This document shows, in pieces, positions 41,562 through 50,454 of a DNA stretch of 64,000 nucleotides. The DNA lies in contig CALDCB010000015.1 of the NCBI GenBank assembly GCA_937937585.1, positions 85,661-149,660 on the forward strand. Reading direction: 5' to 3'. Below the pieces are notes generated by a model. It saw only the letters and a program-made list of their open reading frames with translations, was not told the DNA's origin and did no database searches. This DNA is from an uncultured Coriobacteriaceae bacterium (lineage in GTDB: Bacteria; Actinomycetota; Coriobacteriia; Coriobacteriales; Eggerthellaceae). Each line of letters opens with the position of its first letter. Positions within the stretch are counted from its first letter, which is position 1. The translations under genes and the position numbers were made by a program.

Positions 41562-42296
41562 ATGGGATTCTTCGGCAAGATGTTCGAAAAGAAGAACTGC
41601 GACATCTGCGGCGGCGAGATCGGTCTTCTGGGCAACCGCAAGCTTGAAGACGGCAACCTCTGCAAGGAATGCGCAAGCAAGCTTTCCCCGTATTTCAGCG
41701 ATCGCAGAAGCTCAACCGTGGAAGAGGTCCGCAACCAGCTTGACTGGCGCGAGGCCAACAAGGAACGCGTGGCGGCCTTCAACGTAACCAGAACCTTAGG
41801 CAACGACGTGAAGGTGCTGCTGGACGAGGACGCGGCCCGCTTCATGGTAACCAGGAACTCGCGCTGGCGCGAGGCGAACCCCGATGTGCTTGATTTCTCA
41901 CAGGTCACCGGCTGCGACACCGAAGTCCGCGAAAGCAGGACCGAGCTTCATTGGAAGGACAAGGAAGGCAAGTCGCAAAGCTACGATCCGCCGCGCTACG
42001 ACATCGATTACGACATCTACCTCACCATCCACGTGAACACGCCCTACTTCGACGAGATCACGTTCAAGGTGAACGATTCGCGCATCGAAGAGCAGTTCTC
42101 AGCGGAGTACAACGAAGCCGAACGCCAAGCAAGGGAGATCCGCGAGGCCCTGACTCACGTCCGTGAGGAAGTTCGCGAGCAAGCGGCAGCTGCAGCCGCA
42201 CCCAAGACTGCGGTTACGTGCCCCTTCTGCGGCGCCACCACCATCCCCGATGCAAGTGGTCGCTGCGAGTACTGCGGCGGTGCGCTGGGGGCATAA
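41562..42296 (+). CDS. DUF4428/zinc-ribbon protein of unknown function
   Basis: A 244-residue soluble protein. The N-terminal DUF4428-type ribbon is KNCDICGGEIGLLGNRKLEDGNLCKECASKLSPYFSDRRSSTVEEV, with four cysteines. A middle beta-rich domain is unrecognised. A second zinc ribbon ends the protein (CPFCGATTIPDASGRCEYCGGALG). The ATG at 41562 follows AAGGAG, excluding the first ATG at 41544. It is the third zinc-ribbon protein of unknown role in the window. Confidence 0.78.
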   Translation: MGFFGKMFEKKNCDICGGEIGLLGNRKLEDGNLCKECASKLSPYFSDRRSSTVEEVRNQLDWREANKERVAAFNVTRTLGNDVKVLLDEDAARFMVTRNSRWREANPDVLDFSQVTGCDTEVRESRTELHWKDKEGKSQSYDPPRYDIDYDIYLTIHVNTPYFDEITFKVNDSRIEEQFSAEYNEAERQAREIREALTHVREEVREQAAAAAAPKTAVTCPFCGATTIPDASGRCEYCGGALGA

Positions 42297-42355
42297 CCTA
42301 TATTCTCCCGTCCGTTCCACATTTCCACCTGCACTGGTAAGCGCATCGCCGAACA

Positions 42356-42391
42356 GTGAGCCCCGAGTCGCAATAGCGGCCCGGGGCTCAC
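42356..42391. terminator. Terminator-like hairpin between convergent genes
   Basis: GTGAGCCCCG (42356-42365) and CGGGGCTCAC (42382-42391) form a perfect 10-bp stem between the DUF4428 gene (+) and the pit unit (-), followed by GTTGTT. Confidence 0.65.
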
Positions 42392-42432
42392 GTTGTTCTC
42401 TATGCGTTTGGTGACTAACGACCCTCGAAACG

Positions 42433-42660
42433 TTAATGGAAGACCGGGATCATAAGCCACAAGGCGAACAGCACGATGGCGACACATGCAGCGAAGCACA
42501 CGGCGGACATAACACGACGAGACAGATGCTCGCCCTGCGTGTCGGTTTCGCCCGACGCCCAAAGGCGCAGGCCAGAAGCGTACAGCGTGCCAATCGCGCT
42601 TGCAATGCCCACGGCAACGACAAGGACGGTTACGAATGAGGCGACTTCCTTGATGATCAT
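42433..42660 (-). CDS. Small two-helix membrane protein downstream of pit
   Basis: A 75-residue protein with two hydrophobic segments (VTVLVVAVGIASAIGTLY and VCFAACVAIVLFALWLMI) linked by a charged loop (ASGETDTQGEHLSRR). It begins 12 nt after the phosphate transporter stop on the same strand, so it is likely co-transcribed. Small membrane proteins next to pit genes are seen in actinobacteria but I cannot name its function. Coding is supported by the ribosome site GGAGAACC and by operon position. Confidence 0.65.
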   Translation of the reverse strand: MIIKEVASFVTVLVVAVGIASAIGTLYASGLRLWASGETDTQGEHLSRRVMSAVCFAACVAIVLFALWLMIPVFH

Positions 42661-42672
42661 CGCGGTTCTCCT

Positions 42673-43833
42673 TTACGCGGCCTGAGCCATGCTCGGGGAA
42701 GGAATGGCGGTTACCTTCACGGTCTTAGCTTCATTGACGTTCTTGCTGTTCACGGGATTACGCTTGGACAGCGCGAAGATGACGGCGGCGGCAACGCAGG
42801 CAATCACGACTACAGCCGCGGTACCCCAAATGCCAGTCTTGGCCAAAGCGCAGGCAACCGCACCCATCATGCCGGCGCAGGGGAAAGTGACCAGCCACGC
42901 AACCAGCATGCGGGCAGCAACACCCCAGTTAACTTCGTTGCCTTTCTTGCCCAGACCGGTACCGATGATCGAGCCCGAGCAAACCTGCGTGGTGGAAAGA
43001 GCGAAGCCCAAGTGCGATGAAACAAGAATGGTGGTAGCGGATGCAGCCTCAGCTGCGAAGCCCTGCGGGGTGCTGATCTCGGTCAGACCCTTACCCAACG
43101 TGCGGATAACGCGCCAACCGCCCATGTAGGTGCCCAAAGCAATGGAGAGGCCGCAGATGGCAACAACCCAAAGCTCGGGGCCGGTACCGGAAGGCTGGAA
43201 ACCGGTGGCGATAAGGGTAAGCGTGATGATGCCCATAGTCTTCTGAGCGTCGTTGGTGCCGTGAGACAAGGCAACCAGGCAAGCCGTGATGGTCTGACCA
43301 TGACGGAAGCCGTTATCAACCTGCGATTCGCTCATGCCCTTCACGATGCGGTAGATAAGCTTCACAGCGACAAATGCCGCCAGGCCCGCGACAACCGGTG
43401 AAACCAGGGCGGGAATCAAAACCTTGGTCAATACCGCACCGAAATTAACACCCTCAACTCCAGCGCCGATGATGACGGCACCAACCAGGCCACCGAACAG
43501 CGCATGCGAGCTAGAGGAAGGAAGGCCAACAAGCCACGTGATAAGGTTCCAAAGAATGGCGCCAATCAAACCAGCAAGAATAAATGCGGGCGCGATGGTC
43601 ACAACTTGCTCGTTAATGATGCCGCCCGAGATGGTTTTGGCAACCTCGGTGGAAAGGAACGCACCGATCAGGTTCAGCGTTCCCGCCGCCATAACGGCGG
43701 TCTTCGGTTTGAGAGCGCCGGTGGCAATGGAGGTCGCCATTGCATTCGCCGTATCATGAAACCCGTTCGTGAAGTCGAAGATGAGCGCTGTCACGATCAC
43801 CAGGCACACCACGATCATGGTTGTTGGATCCAT
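42673..43833 (-). CDS. pit: Pit family inorganic phosphate transporter
   Basis: A 386-residue membrane transporter for phosphate (as metal phosphate, proton- or sodium-coupled). Both inverted signature motifs are present: FDFTNGFHDTANAMATSIATGAL near residue 19 and ALSHGTNDAQKTMGIITL near 190. LVGLPSSSSHALFGGLVGA is the conserved SSSH loop. Upstream lies a set of 11-bp phased TTTACA-like repeats (43960-43997), implying Pho control. GGGAGAA precedes the ATG at 43833. Confidence 0.93.
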   Translation of the reverse strand: MDPTTMIVVCLVIVTALIFDFTNGFHDTANAMATSIATGALKPKTAVMAAGTLNLIGAFLSTEVAKTISGGIINEQVVTIAPAFILAGLIGAILWNLITWLVGLPSSSSHALFGGLVGAVIIGAGVEGVNFGAVLTKVLIPALVSPVVAGLAAFVAVKLIYRIVKGMSESQVDNGFRHGQTITACLVALSHGTNDAQKTMGIITLTLIATGFQPSGTGPELWVVAICGLSIALGTYMGGWRVIRTLGKGLTEISTPQGFAAEAASATTILVSSHLGFALSTTQVCSGSIIGTGLGKKGNEVNWGVAARMLVAWLVTFPCAGMMGAVACALAKTGIWGTAAVVVIACVAAAVIFALSKRNPVNSKNVNEAKTVKVTAIPSPSMAQAA

Positions 43834-44295
43834 TTGCTTTTATTCTCCCTTCACATGCGCGCTTTGTTTGCGCGCCGCCTCTTTCGCCCTTATCGGACCC
43901 GGGCAAGGCGCCTCCCCAAAGGTCCCTTGCTGTTACGAGAATCGAGTCTAGAAAGGCTTTGTAAAGCGAATGTAAGACGTCTTTAAGGGCAGGGTAAACG
44001 CAAGCAATGCACACTATTTCGTCCCAAAACGACCACTCGTGAAACCCAATAACCACAGCGGGTAAGACAAGCGAACAGTCAAAGTAATCGCCTTCCGTAG
44101 CGCGACGCAGAGCTTTACCTGCGGTTTTCTTGACCACACAGAAAGCTCGCCAAAGCACAACTCCCAACATCGCAAGCCACCGAAGAACGGTAGATTTTCG
44201 TTAGATAGGAAACGCGGCAACGATTGCCGATATAATATGCAAGGTTATACACATGAAGCCGCATGCCATAATGCGGCGTGACAAGGGGAAGCTGC
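43834..44295. promoter_or_regulatory. Divergent control region of pit and the glycan ABC exporter
   Basis: A 462-nt gap with no credible gene. It holds the Pho-box-like repeats described separately, a GC-rich stretch near 43895-43920, and, toward the exporter, a TATAAT box at 44231-44236 followed by a small hairpin (GCCGCAT 44258-44264 with ATGCGGC 44271-44277) just before the ribosome site of the permease. Confidence 0.5.
43960..43998 (-). promoter_or_regulatory. Pho-box-like array upstream of pit
   Basis: Read on the minus strand, four hexamers TTTACC, CTTAAA, CTTACA and TTTACA start every 11 nt (ending at 43960). Eleven-bp phased TTHACA-like repeats are the known form of PhoP/PhoB sites. 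They lie 127-165 nt upstream of the pit start. Confidence 0.55.
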
Positions 44296-45102
44296 ATGGC
44301 CGACAATCAAACCGCTGTCCAGCGCACTAAGCGTCCAACGGAATTCCAGCACAACATGTTCGTTCTGGAATCGCTGGTCACCAAAGACTTCAAGCTGAAA
44401 TACCGTCGCAGCGTGCTCGGCATTCTGTGGAGCGTCCTGAACCCGCTTCTTATGATGTGCGTCCTTGCCGCCGTGTTCTCGTACATGTTCCGATTCAGCA
44501 TCGAGAACTTCCCGCTGTACCTTATCTTGGGTCAGATCCTGTTCGACTTCATGAACCGCTCCACTTCTCAGGCCATGAGCTCCATCATCGAGGCGCAGTC
44601 GCTCATCAAGAAGGTGCGCATCGAAAAGATGGTCTTCCCGCTTGAGAAAACCATGTTCGAGCTGGTCAATTTCGCCATCTCCTTGGTTGCCGTAGCATGC
44701 GTCATGGTGTACTTCCAGGTCGTTCCCAGTATCCATGCATTGTGGGGCGTGCCTCTTATCACCCTGCTTGTCTTCGTCTTCAGCGCCGGCCTTGGCCTTC
44801 TGATCTCGGCCCTGTCGGTGTTCTTCCGCGACGTCATGCATCTGTGGGGCGTTGTTCTGACGGCCTGGACCTACGCAACCCCGCTTTTCTACCCCGTCGA
44901 CCTACTCTCGGGCACGATGCGCATGCTCATGGAATGGAACCCCATGTACCACTACGTCACCATGTTCCGCGACTTCATGATGTGGAACACGGTTCCCGGT
45001 CTTGGCGAGATCGCCCTTGGCGTGGCGATGGCCGTCATCACCTTCGTCATCGGGTTCGCGGTTTTCCGCAAAAGCGAAAACAAGTTCATCCTCTACATCT
45101 AG
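44296..45102 (+). CDS. ABC-2 type polysaccharide/teichoic acid exporter permease (TagG-like)
   Basis: A 268-residue permease with six hydrophobic helices. The N-terminal KDFKLKYRRSVLGILWSVLNPLLMMCVLAAVFSYMFRF is the hallmark of glycan ABC exporters (TagG, Wzm, RfbA), as is FYPVDLLSGTMRMLMEWNPMYHYVTMFRDFM. It forms a transporter with the ATPase 15 nt downstream. ATG 44296 has AAGGGGAA at good spacing. Followed by glycosyltransferases, so it exports a surface glycan or teichoic-acid-like polymer. Confidence 0.9.
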   Translation: MADNQTAVQRTKRPTEFQHNMFVLESLVTKDFKLKYRRSVLGILWSVLNPLLMMCVLAAVFSYMFRFSIENFPLYLILGQILFDFMNRSTSQAMSSIIEAQSLIKKVRIEKMVFPLEKTMFELVNFAISLVAVACVMVYFQVVPSIHALWGVPLITLLVFVFSAGLGLLISALSVFFRDVMHLWGVVLTAWTYATPLFYPVDLLSGTMRMLMEWNPMYHYVTMFRDFMMWNTVPGLGEIALGVAMAVITFVIGFAVFRKSENKFILYI

Positions 45103-45117
45103 CAACGAGGTAGCACC

Positions 45118-45894
45118 ATGGCACAAACCACCACCGCGTTTGGAGAAAAGCTCGGCGAGCCTATCATCGTGGTCGACGACGTCACCATGACGTTCAACAT
45201 CGCAAGCGAGCAGCTCAACTCGTTGAAAGAGTACTTCATCAAGCTGATGAAGCATGAGCTGTTCTTCAAGGAATTTCACGCACTCGAAAACATCAACCTC
45301 ACCATCAACCGAGGCGACGTGTACGGCATCGTCGGCACGAACGGCTCGGGCAAATCCACGCTCCTCAAGCTCATCGCCGGCGTTCTTGAGCCTTCTAAGG
45401 GTTCCGTCAGCATCGGTGGCACCATCGCCCCGCTCATCGAGCTTGGCGCTGGCTTCGACATGGAGCTCACTGCTCGCGAGAACATCTATCTAAACGGCGC
45501 GCTTCTTGGTTACAGCAAAAAGTTCATCAACGAGCGCTTTGACGAGATCGTCGACTTCGCCGAAGTCCGCGACTTCTTGGACATGCCCATGAAGAACTAC
45601 TCCTCGGGCATGGTTGCTCGTGTAGCGTTCTCGGTCGCAACGGCAACTATTCCCGACATCCTCGTCGTTGACGAGGCGCTGTCGGTTGGCGACTTCCTGT
45701 TCCAGGAAAAGTGCGAGCGACGCATCAATGAGCTGGTCAACACCTACAGCACCACGCTCCTTTTCGTTTCGCACAGCATCGATCAGGTCGAACGCGTCTG
45801 CCGCAAGGCCGTATGGATCGAAAAGGGACATATGCGCATGGTCGGCGACGTTAAAGACGTCTGCGACGCCTACCGTCAGCTCGACCACGAATAG
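45118..45894 (+). CDS. ABC transporter ATP-binding protein for surface glycan export (TagH/Wzt-like)
   Basis: A 258-residue ATPase. Walker A is GIVGTNGSGKSTLLKLIAGVL, the signature is NYSSGMVARVAFSVA, and Walker B is DILVVDEALSVGD. The EALSVGD loop and the KEFHALENINLTINRGD opening are typical of TagH/Wzt ATPases. It lacks the extra C-terminal carbohydrate-binding domain found in some Wzt proteins. Second gene of the exporter operon. Confidence 0.92.
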   Translation: MAQTTTAFGEKLGEPIIVVDDVTMTFNIASEQLNSLKEYFIKLMKHELFFKEFHALENINLTINRGDVYGIVGTNGSGKSTLLKLIAGVLEPSKGSVSIGGTIAPLIELGAGFDMELTARENIYLNGALLGYSKKFINERFDEIVDFAEVRDFLDMPMKNYSSGMVARVAFSVATATIPDILVVDEALSVGDFLFQEKCERRINELVNTYSTTLLFVSHSIDQVERVCRKAVWIEKGHMRMVGDVKDVCDAYRQLDHE

Positions 45895-45901
45895 AGGCCC
45901 C

Positions 45902-47065
45902 ATGGATCGCGCATACTACACGTACAACGACGGCGAAGCGCCCAACGATGCAGCTGCCGACATCGCGGCATCCGAGAATATCCAGACGCCCGATGTCAGC
46001 GTGATCCTGCCCATTTTCAATACCGAGCGTTATCTTGACCAAGCACTCGACAGCGTAAGCGAGCAGTCGCTTCGCTCCATCGAGATCCTCTGCGTCAACG
46101 ACGGCTCAACCGACGGCTCGCTTGAGATCATGCAGGTTCACGCCGCCCAGGATAGCCGCATCCGCATCATCGACAAGCAAAACGAAGGCTACGGCGCTAG
46201 CTGCAACCGCGGCATCTCCGAGGCACGCGGCCGCTACATCGCTATCCTCGAACCCGACGACTGGATCGAGTCGAATATGCTTGCCGACATGATCGCTCTT
46301 GCGGACTCGTTCGATCAGGACATCGACATCGTGAAGACGCCTTACTGGCGCATCTGGATGCCCGACACCCCCGAACAAAGGAAGGTCAACTGCAGCTATC
46401 GCAGCCGCATCAAGCCTGCTATGCAGCCCTTCACCATCCACGATCCGGGTGTCACGCATCTGCTCACCCATCATCCGTCCATCTGGTCGGCGATCTACCG
46501 CGCCGACTTCTTGAAGGAACGCGGGATTCGCTTCCTGCCCATCCCCGGCGCAGGTTGGGCCGACAATCCCTACCTATACGAAACGCTGCTGCAAGCAAAA
46601 ACGATCGCGTACCTCGATCAGCCTTACTACTGCTATCGCGAGGAAACACCAGAGAAATCCGAGTCGTTCGCAACCAAAAACACCCTTGTCCCATTTGAGC
46701 GTTGGAACGACATCAAGGATGTCGTCGATCGTTTGGGCGAGTCGGACCCCGACATTCTGGAAGCGCTCAACGAGCGCGCCTTAACATACCTTGGCGGCGT
46801 TCTTGACCATGTAGGCATGGACGCTCCCGGCCTTGAACCCATGCTTAAGAAGACGTTCGACCGCATGGACGACCGGCTGGTGTTCGACGACGGCAGAATC
46901 GCTCCCAACATGAAGCGCATCTACGCCACCGTCAAGGGAGTCCAACCGCGTACGCAAAGCAAGGCAGCGTATTTCGGCGTTGTGGCTCGCGAGGGCCTTT
47001 ACAACCTGAAGAACACCGGCTTGGGCATGACGATGGAAACGTTCAAGGGCTTCATCGGACGCTAA
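45902..47065 (+). CDS. Glycosyltransferase family 2 protein
   Basis: A 387-residue GT-A fold enzyme. VSVILPIFNTERYLDQALDSVSEQSLRSIEILCVNDGSTDGS near 32-75 and the DxD-like EPDDWIE near 118 mark a family 2 transferase. The C-terminal part resembles CDP-glycerol or capsule-type transferases without a clear match. It starts 8 nt after the ATPase gene, so it belongs to the exporter operon and likely builds the exported polymer. The longer frame from 45668 overlaps the ATPase gene and is discarded. Confidence 0.88.
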   Translation: MDRAYYTYNDGEAPNDAAADIAASENIQTPDVSVILPIFNTERYLDQALDSVSEQSLRSIEILCVNDGSTDGSLEIMQVHAAQDSRIRIIDKQNEGYGASCNRGISEARGRYIAILEPDDWIESNMLADMIALADSFDQDIDIVKTPYWRIWMPDTPEQRKVNCSYRSRIKPAMQPFTIHDPGVTHLLTHHPSIWSAIYRADFLKERGIRFLPIPGAGWADNPYLYETLLQAKTIAYLDQPYYCYREETPEKSESFATKNTLVPFERWNDIKDVVDRLGESDPDILEALNERALTYLGGVLDHVGMDAPGLEPMLKKTFDRMDDRLVFDDGRIAPNMKRIYATVKGVQPRTQSKAAYFGVVAREGLYNLKNTGLGMTMETFKGFIGR

Positions 47066-47130
47066 CCTCCATTCCCCTTAACAACCACCAACGCACAGCG
47101 GCACTCGTACCTTCGCCGCTCAAAACAAAC

Positions 47131-47165
47131 AACTCCTCGGCTGATTACATCAACCGAGGAGTTTT
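47131..47165 (+). terminator. Terminator of the glycan export operon
   Basis: AACTCCTCGG (47131-47140) pairs with CCGAGGAGTT (47154-47163), a perfect 10-bp stem followed by TTTTG. Confidence 0.85.
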
Positions 47166-47222
47166 GCTTCGCGTAAGCAACTCGTATTTCCTACTGCGCT
47201 ATACGCGCATTATTCAGCGTGG

Positions 47223-48983
47223 CTAAGCGTTCTTCAGCTCGTTCGCCTTCTTGCCAAAAGCCTTGGCGTTCTTATACCACAGGTACAGCCACTCGCCCAC
47301 CGGCGCACCGCATGCATCCTTGTACAACGCCCAAATGAACCAGTAGTAACTGCAGATGGCGATATATGCCACGCAATGAAACAGCTCTTCCTTGGTTGGC
47401 TCGCGCTGGAAATATTCATGCAGCACTCGAACAGCCTCATCGTAGGTGTAATCGCTACAGCAAATGAAGGTTCCCAGGTCGCTGGCGTAATCCGACATGC
47501 CTGAGTATTCCCAATCGATAAGGTAGCCCCTGCCATCTGCAAACAGGATGTTGGGATTATAGAAGTCGTTGTGGCACAGGCACGGCTTCACGCCGTCGGC
47601 TTTCACCGCAGCATCCAGACCGTCAATTAGCTCGAAGAGCGTCTTGAAATCGCGGAACGACGAGCGATGGCTAGCATCAAGCTTCTCGATAAGAGCACGG
47701 GTGTTCTCGTGCACGTCGAAAGTCCACTTCGACTCCTTACCGCAGGAATGAAGCGTCCTTGCCATACGCATTGCCGCAGCAACCTGCTCTTCGTTGTGAT
47801 AGTCAAGCAGCTCGCAATTAGTGACGTAGCGCGAGATCTTCCAACCTTCATGCCCGTCTTCGTACACGAACGTGTCATCCAAGCCAAGATCGCGGGCGAC
47901 GTCTTGCGAATACGCCTCGCTTTCACGGCTGATGATTTCCTCAGTACCAGCACCCGGGTGACGGTACACGTACTCTTCCCCGCGCACCATGAAATGGAAC
48001 GAAAGATTGGTAAGTCCCTGCTTGATGGGCTTAATGCCCGTGATATCGATGCGTTTGCATTCCATGATGCGGCAAATGTTATCCAAAATGGAAGAATCAA
48101 CATTGTCCAAGAAGGACGGATCGAAGCCGTTCAGCTCTTCAAGGGAGTCGAACTCGTTCAGAACGCCCTTAGGGTACGGGCGCATGACCATGCGCAGCTC
48201 GTCGATATGAGCGATGTAGATGTCTTCCCACAGCTTGCCAGCCGTACTGGGAAGGTCATACTCGTCAACCAAAATCGAAGTGAACTTCTTCGAGAACGCA
48301 CGATCGAAATAAACATGGCCGAGCATGGCATATGAATCACAGCCGCCAACCTCGACCTTGGTGATAACGTCATGCGCACCCGTGGTGATGCAGTATTCAT
48401 TGGTTTCGCCCTCGAAGAACTCAGCCGCATAGTAGGCCTCGTAAACATAGGGCTCGAACACATTCTCGGTGAAATAGTCGTCCGAGGAGCACACGTACGT
48501 ATTGCCCAACTTCTCCTTAACCAACATAAGCGTGGAGTTGTTATTGCGCGTAGCGTAGTGCTCGTTCACGCGAATAGTCACGCCGAACTCGTCCTCCAGG
48601 TAAAAGAACTGCTCCTTGCAATAGCCGACGACAACCGTGATGTCGTTGATGCCCGCTTCTTTGAGCTGACGGATCTGACGCTCGATCAGAACCTCGCCGC
48701 GAACAGTAAGGACACCCTTCGGACGCTCGTATGAAATAGGAGCGAAACGGGAGGACATGCCCGCAGCCATGATGATGGCGTTATCCACCTTGTAGGGCTC
48801 GAGCGCTTTCAGACCCGCTTCGGTAACGTTGTAGTTGTCAAGGCATCCATTCTCGCGCAGCGTTTTGACGGCAGCATTCACGGCACCAAGCGAAATCCCT
48901 ATAGCCTCCGCGATTTCGCGCTGGGTGCTTTCGGGCCGCTTAAGCAGCGACGTAAGAATCAGGAACTCTTGTTTAGATAGCAT
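47223..48983 (-). CDS. Trifunctional HTH-LicC-LicA fusion: regulator, choline-phosphate cytidylyltransferase, choline kinase
   Basis: A 586-residue three-domain protein. Residues 1-65 are a winged HTH (SKQEFLILTSLLKRPESTQREIAEAIGISLGAVNAAVKTLRENG). Residues about 68-295 are a sugar-nucleotidyltransferase-like LicC domain (NAIIMAAGMSSRFAPISYERPKGVL, then CSSDDYF). Residues about 305-580 are a LicA kinase (IKQGLTNLSFHF, CLCHNDFYNPNILF, LIDWEYSGMSDYASDLGTF). It could turn choline into CDP-choline in two steps for LicD. The ATG at 48983 is preferred to a TTG at 49004. Confidence 0.9.
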   Translation of the reverse strand: MLSKQEFLILTSLLKRPESTQREIAEAIGISLGAVNAAVKTLRENGCLDNYNVTEAGLKALEPYKVDNAIIMAAGMSSRFAPISYERPKGVLTVRGEVLIERQIRQLKEAGINDITVVVGYCKEQFFYLEDEFGVTIRVNEHYATRNNNSTLMLVKEKLGNTYVCSSDDYFTENVFEPYVYEAYYAAEFFEGETNEYCITTGAHDVITKVEVGGCDSYAMLGHVYFDRAFSKKFTSILVDEYDLPSTAGKLWEDIYIAHIDELRMVMRPYPKGVLNEFDSLEELNGFDPSFLDNVDSSILDNICRIMECKRIDITGIKPIKQGLTNLSFHFMVRGEEYVYRHPGAGTEEIISRESEAYSQDVARDLGLDDTFVYEDGHEGWKISRYVTNCELLDYHNEEQVAAAMRMARTLHSCGKESKWTFDVHENTRALIEKLDASHRSSFRDFKTLFELIDGLDAAVKADGVKPCLCHNDFYNPNILFADGRGYLIDWEYSGMSDYASDLGTFICCSDYTYDEAVRVLHEYFQREPTKEELFHCVAYIAICSYYWFIWALYKDACGAPVGEWLYLWYKNAKAFGKKANELKNA

Positions 48984-49104
48984 AGACGCACCTGTGTCTC
49001 GCAAAGCGCGAAGCTAGCTGCAGCTCAGCGCCGAATTGAACATATCGGCCCACTTGAAGAAGGCAATGTTCAATTTTACCACAGGCTTACATTCCATGAA
49101 CCGC

Positions 49105-50292
49105 TCACGCAAAAGCAGCAAGAACGGCGTCGGCGGTGTCGTTCCACGAAGCAACCGCTTCCACCCTGTCGCGAGCTCGCAAACCCATTGCACCAAGCCG
49201 GTCTGAACCAAGCGAAATGGCCTCCCTCAAAGCCTGCGCGGTCACCTCGGCAGTTCTGCCAGGCACGATGAAGCCGTACTCAGCAGAAGGAATGAGCTCG
49301 CGAGCGCCGCCAACATCGGGGATGATCGACGGCAAGGCACACGCCGACGCTTCCAAAAGCGAGGTGCAAAATCCCTCGGAACGCGTAGGAAGGCAGAAAA
49401 GATTACTCAGCTGGAACAGAGCAGCCAAATCCGTCGCGGCAGTATTTCCCAGAAGGTGCGCCGTCACAGGACCGTTAGCGGGAAGCTTTGCCGCAATTTC
49501 AGACTCCAGCTGCGTGCGCATGGGGCCATCACCCGCGAAGACAAGACGAAGGCGACCGCCGGTCGTACCTTCCTGCGCAAGAATGACGCCCGCGCGAACA
49601 AGCGCATCGGCGCCCTTCTCGGGAACAAGCCTTCCGCAAAATGCAACCACCACGTCATCGGGAGCAAAGCCAAGCTCCGAACGGAAGTCGCGCGAGGATG
49701 CCCCATCGCGAAACGCCGGCGCATCGATAGCGTTCTGGATAATGCCCTTCGCGCTGATGCCGAAATGGGCCAGCCATTCGCTGCTCTTCTGCGAAATGCC
49801 GTAGAAATCGGGGTTGAATGATTTCGCCCTCGCCGTGATGGCGTGCTCGTACGCCGCCAGCACGGCATCAGCGGCAGGGTTCCCCAAAACAAGATGAGCA
49901 GAGCCATGGTCAAGCACAGCGGCTTTCGCATTCATCTTGCGCGCGAAGCGCAACGCCTCAAGCGAATGCCCGTAAAAACGTGTGTTCACCAGCACCGCAT
50001 TGGGGGCGAACGCCTCGACCTTCGCCATAAGCTCGCGGTAACGGGCGTTCCTGTTTGGGATAGGCAGACGTCCGTTCATCAGGGGACGGCACGGCAAACG
50101 CCAAACATCTACCCCCTCGTCTGTTATTTCGTGTTCGGGGGAATCATCGATGCGCGACGTGACGATCTGCACTTGAAACCCTCGCTTTGCAAGCACAGAC
50201 GAGACGTGGGCCGTGAAATTCTCGACCCCACCGGTGTGGGGCAAATACAAAGCCGACCAGATTGAAATACGTTTAAGCAAGGAAGCCCCCAT
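49105..50292 (-). CDS. Glycosyltransferase family 4 (GT-B) protein
   Basis: A 395-residue GT-B transferase. YLPHTGGVENFTAHVSSVLAKRGFQVQIVTSR opens the N-terminal domain. The C-terminal domain has VVVAFCGRLVPEKGADALVRAGVI and the E-x7-E region LPTRSEGFCTSLLEASACALPSIIPDVGGARELI, typical of family 4 retaining enzymes using nucleotide sugars. Single minus-strand gene in the surface glycan cluster. The ATG at 50292 has a GGAGG-like CAAGGAAG leader. Confidence 0.9.
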   Translation of the reverse strand: MGASLLKRISIWSALYLPHTGGVENFTAHVSSVLAKRGFQVQIVTSRIDDSPEHEITDEGVDVWRLPCRPLMNGRLPIPNRNARYRELMAKVEAFAPNAVLVNTRFYGHSLEALRFARKMNAKAAVLDHGSAHLVLGNPAADAVLAAYEHAITARAKSFNPDFYGISQKSSEWLAHFGISAKGIIQNAIDAPAFRDGASSRDFRSELGFAPDDVVVAFCGRLVPEKGADALVRAGVILAQEGTTGGRLRLVFAGDGPMRTQLESEIAAKLPANGPVTAHLLGNTAATDLAALFQLSNLFCLPTRSEGFCTSLLEASACALPSIIPDVGGARELIPSAEYGFIVPGRTAEVTAQALREAISLGSDRLGAMGLRARDRVEAVASWNDTADAVLAAFA

Positions 50293-50454
50293 TGCGTTAG
50301 TTCACTCGATGTGCAAACGCGCGCGAAACATGCAGCGCATGCGTTCGTATTGTATACTCTGCCTTCGGGGAATGCTGTATTCAACTGCAACTTCGCGCAT
50401 CTGGCCGAAGTTTGCGAACCCACTGCTTCAACAACGAACCATCGGAAGGCAAGC

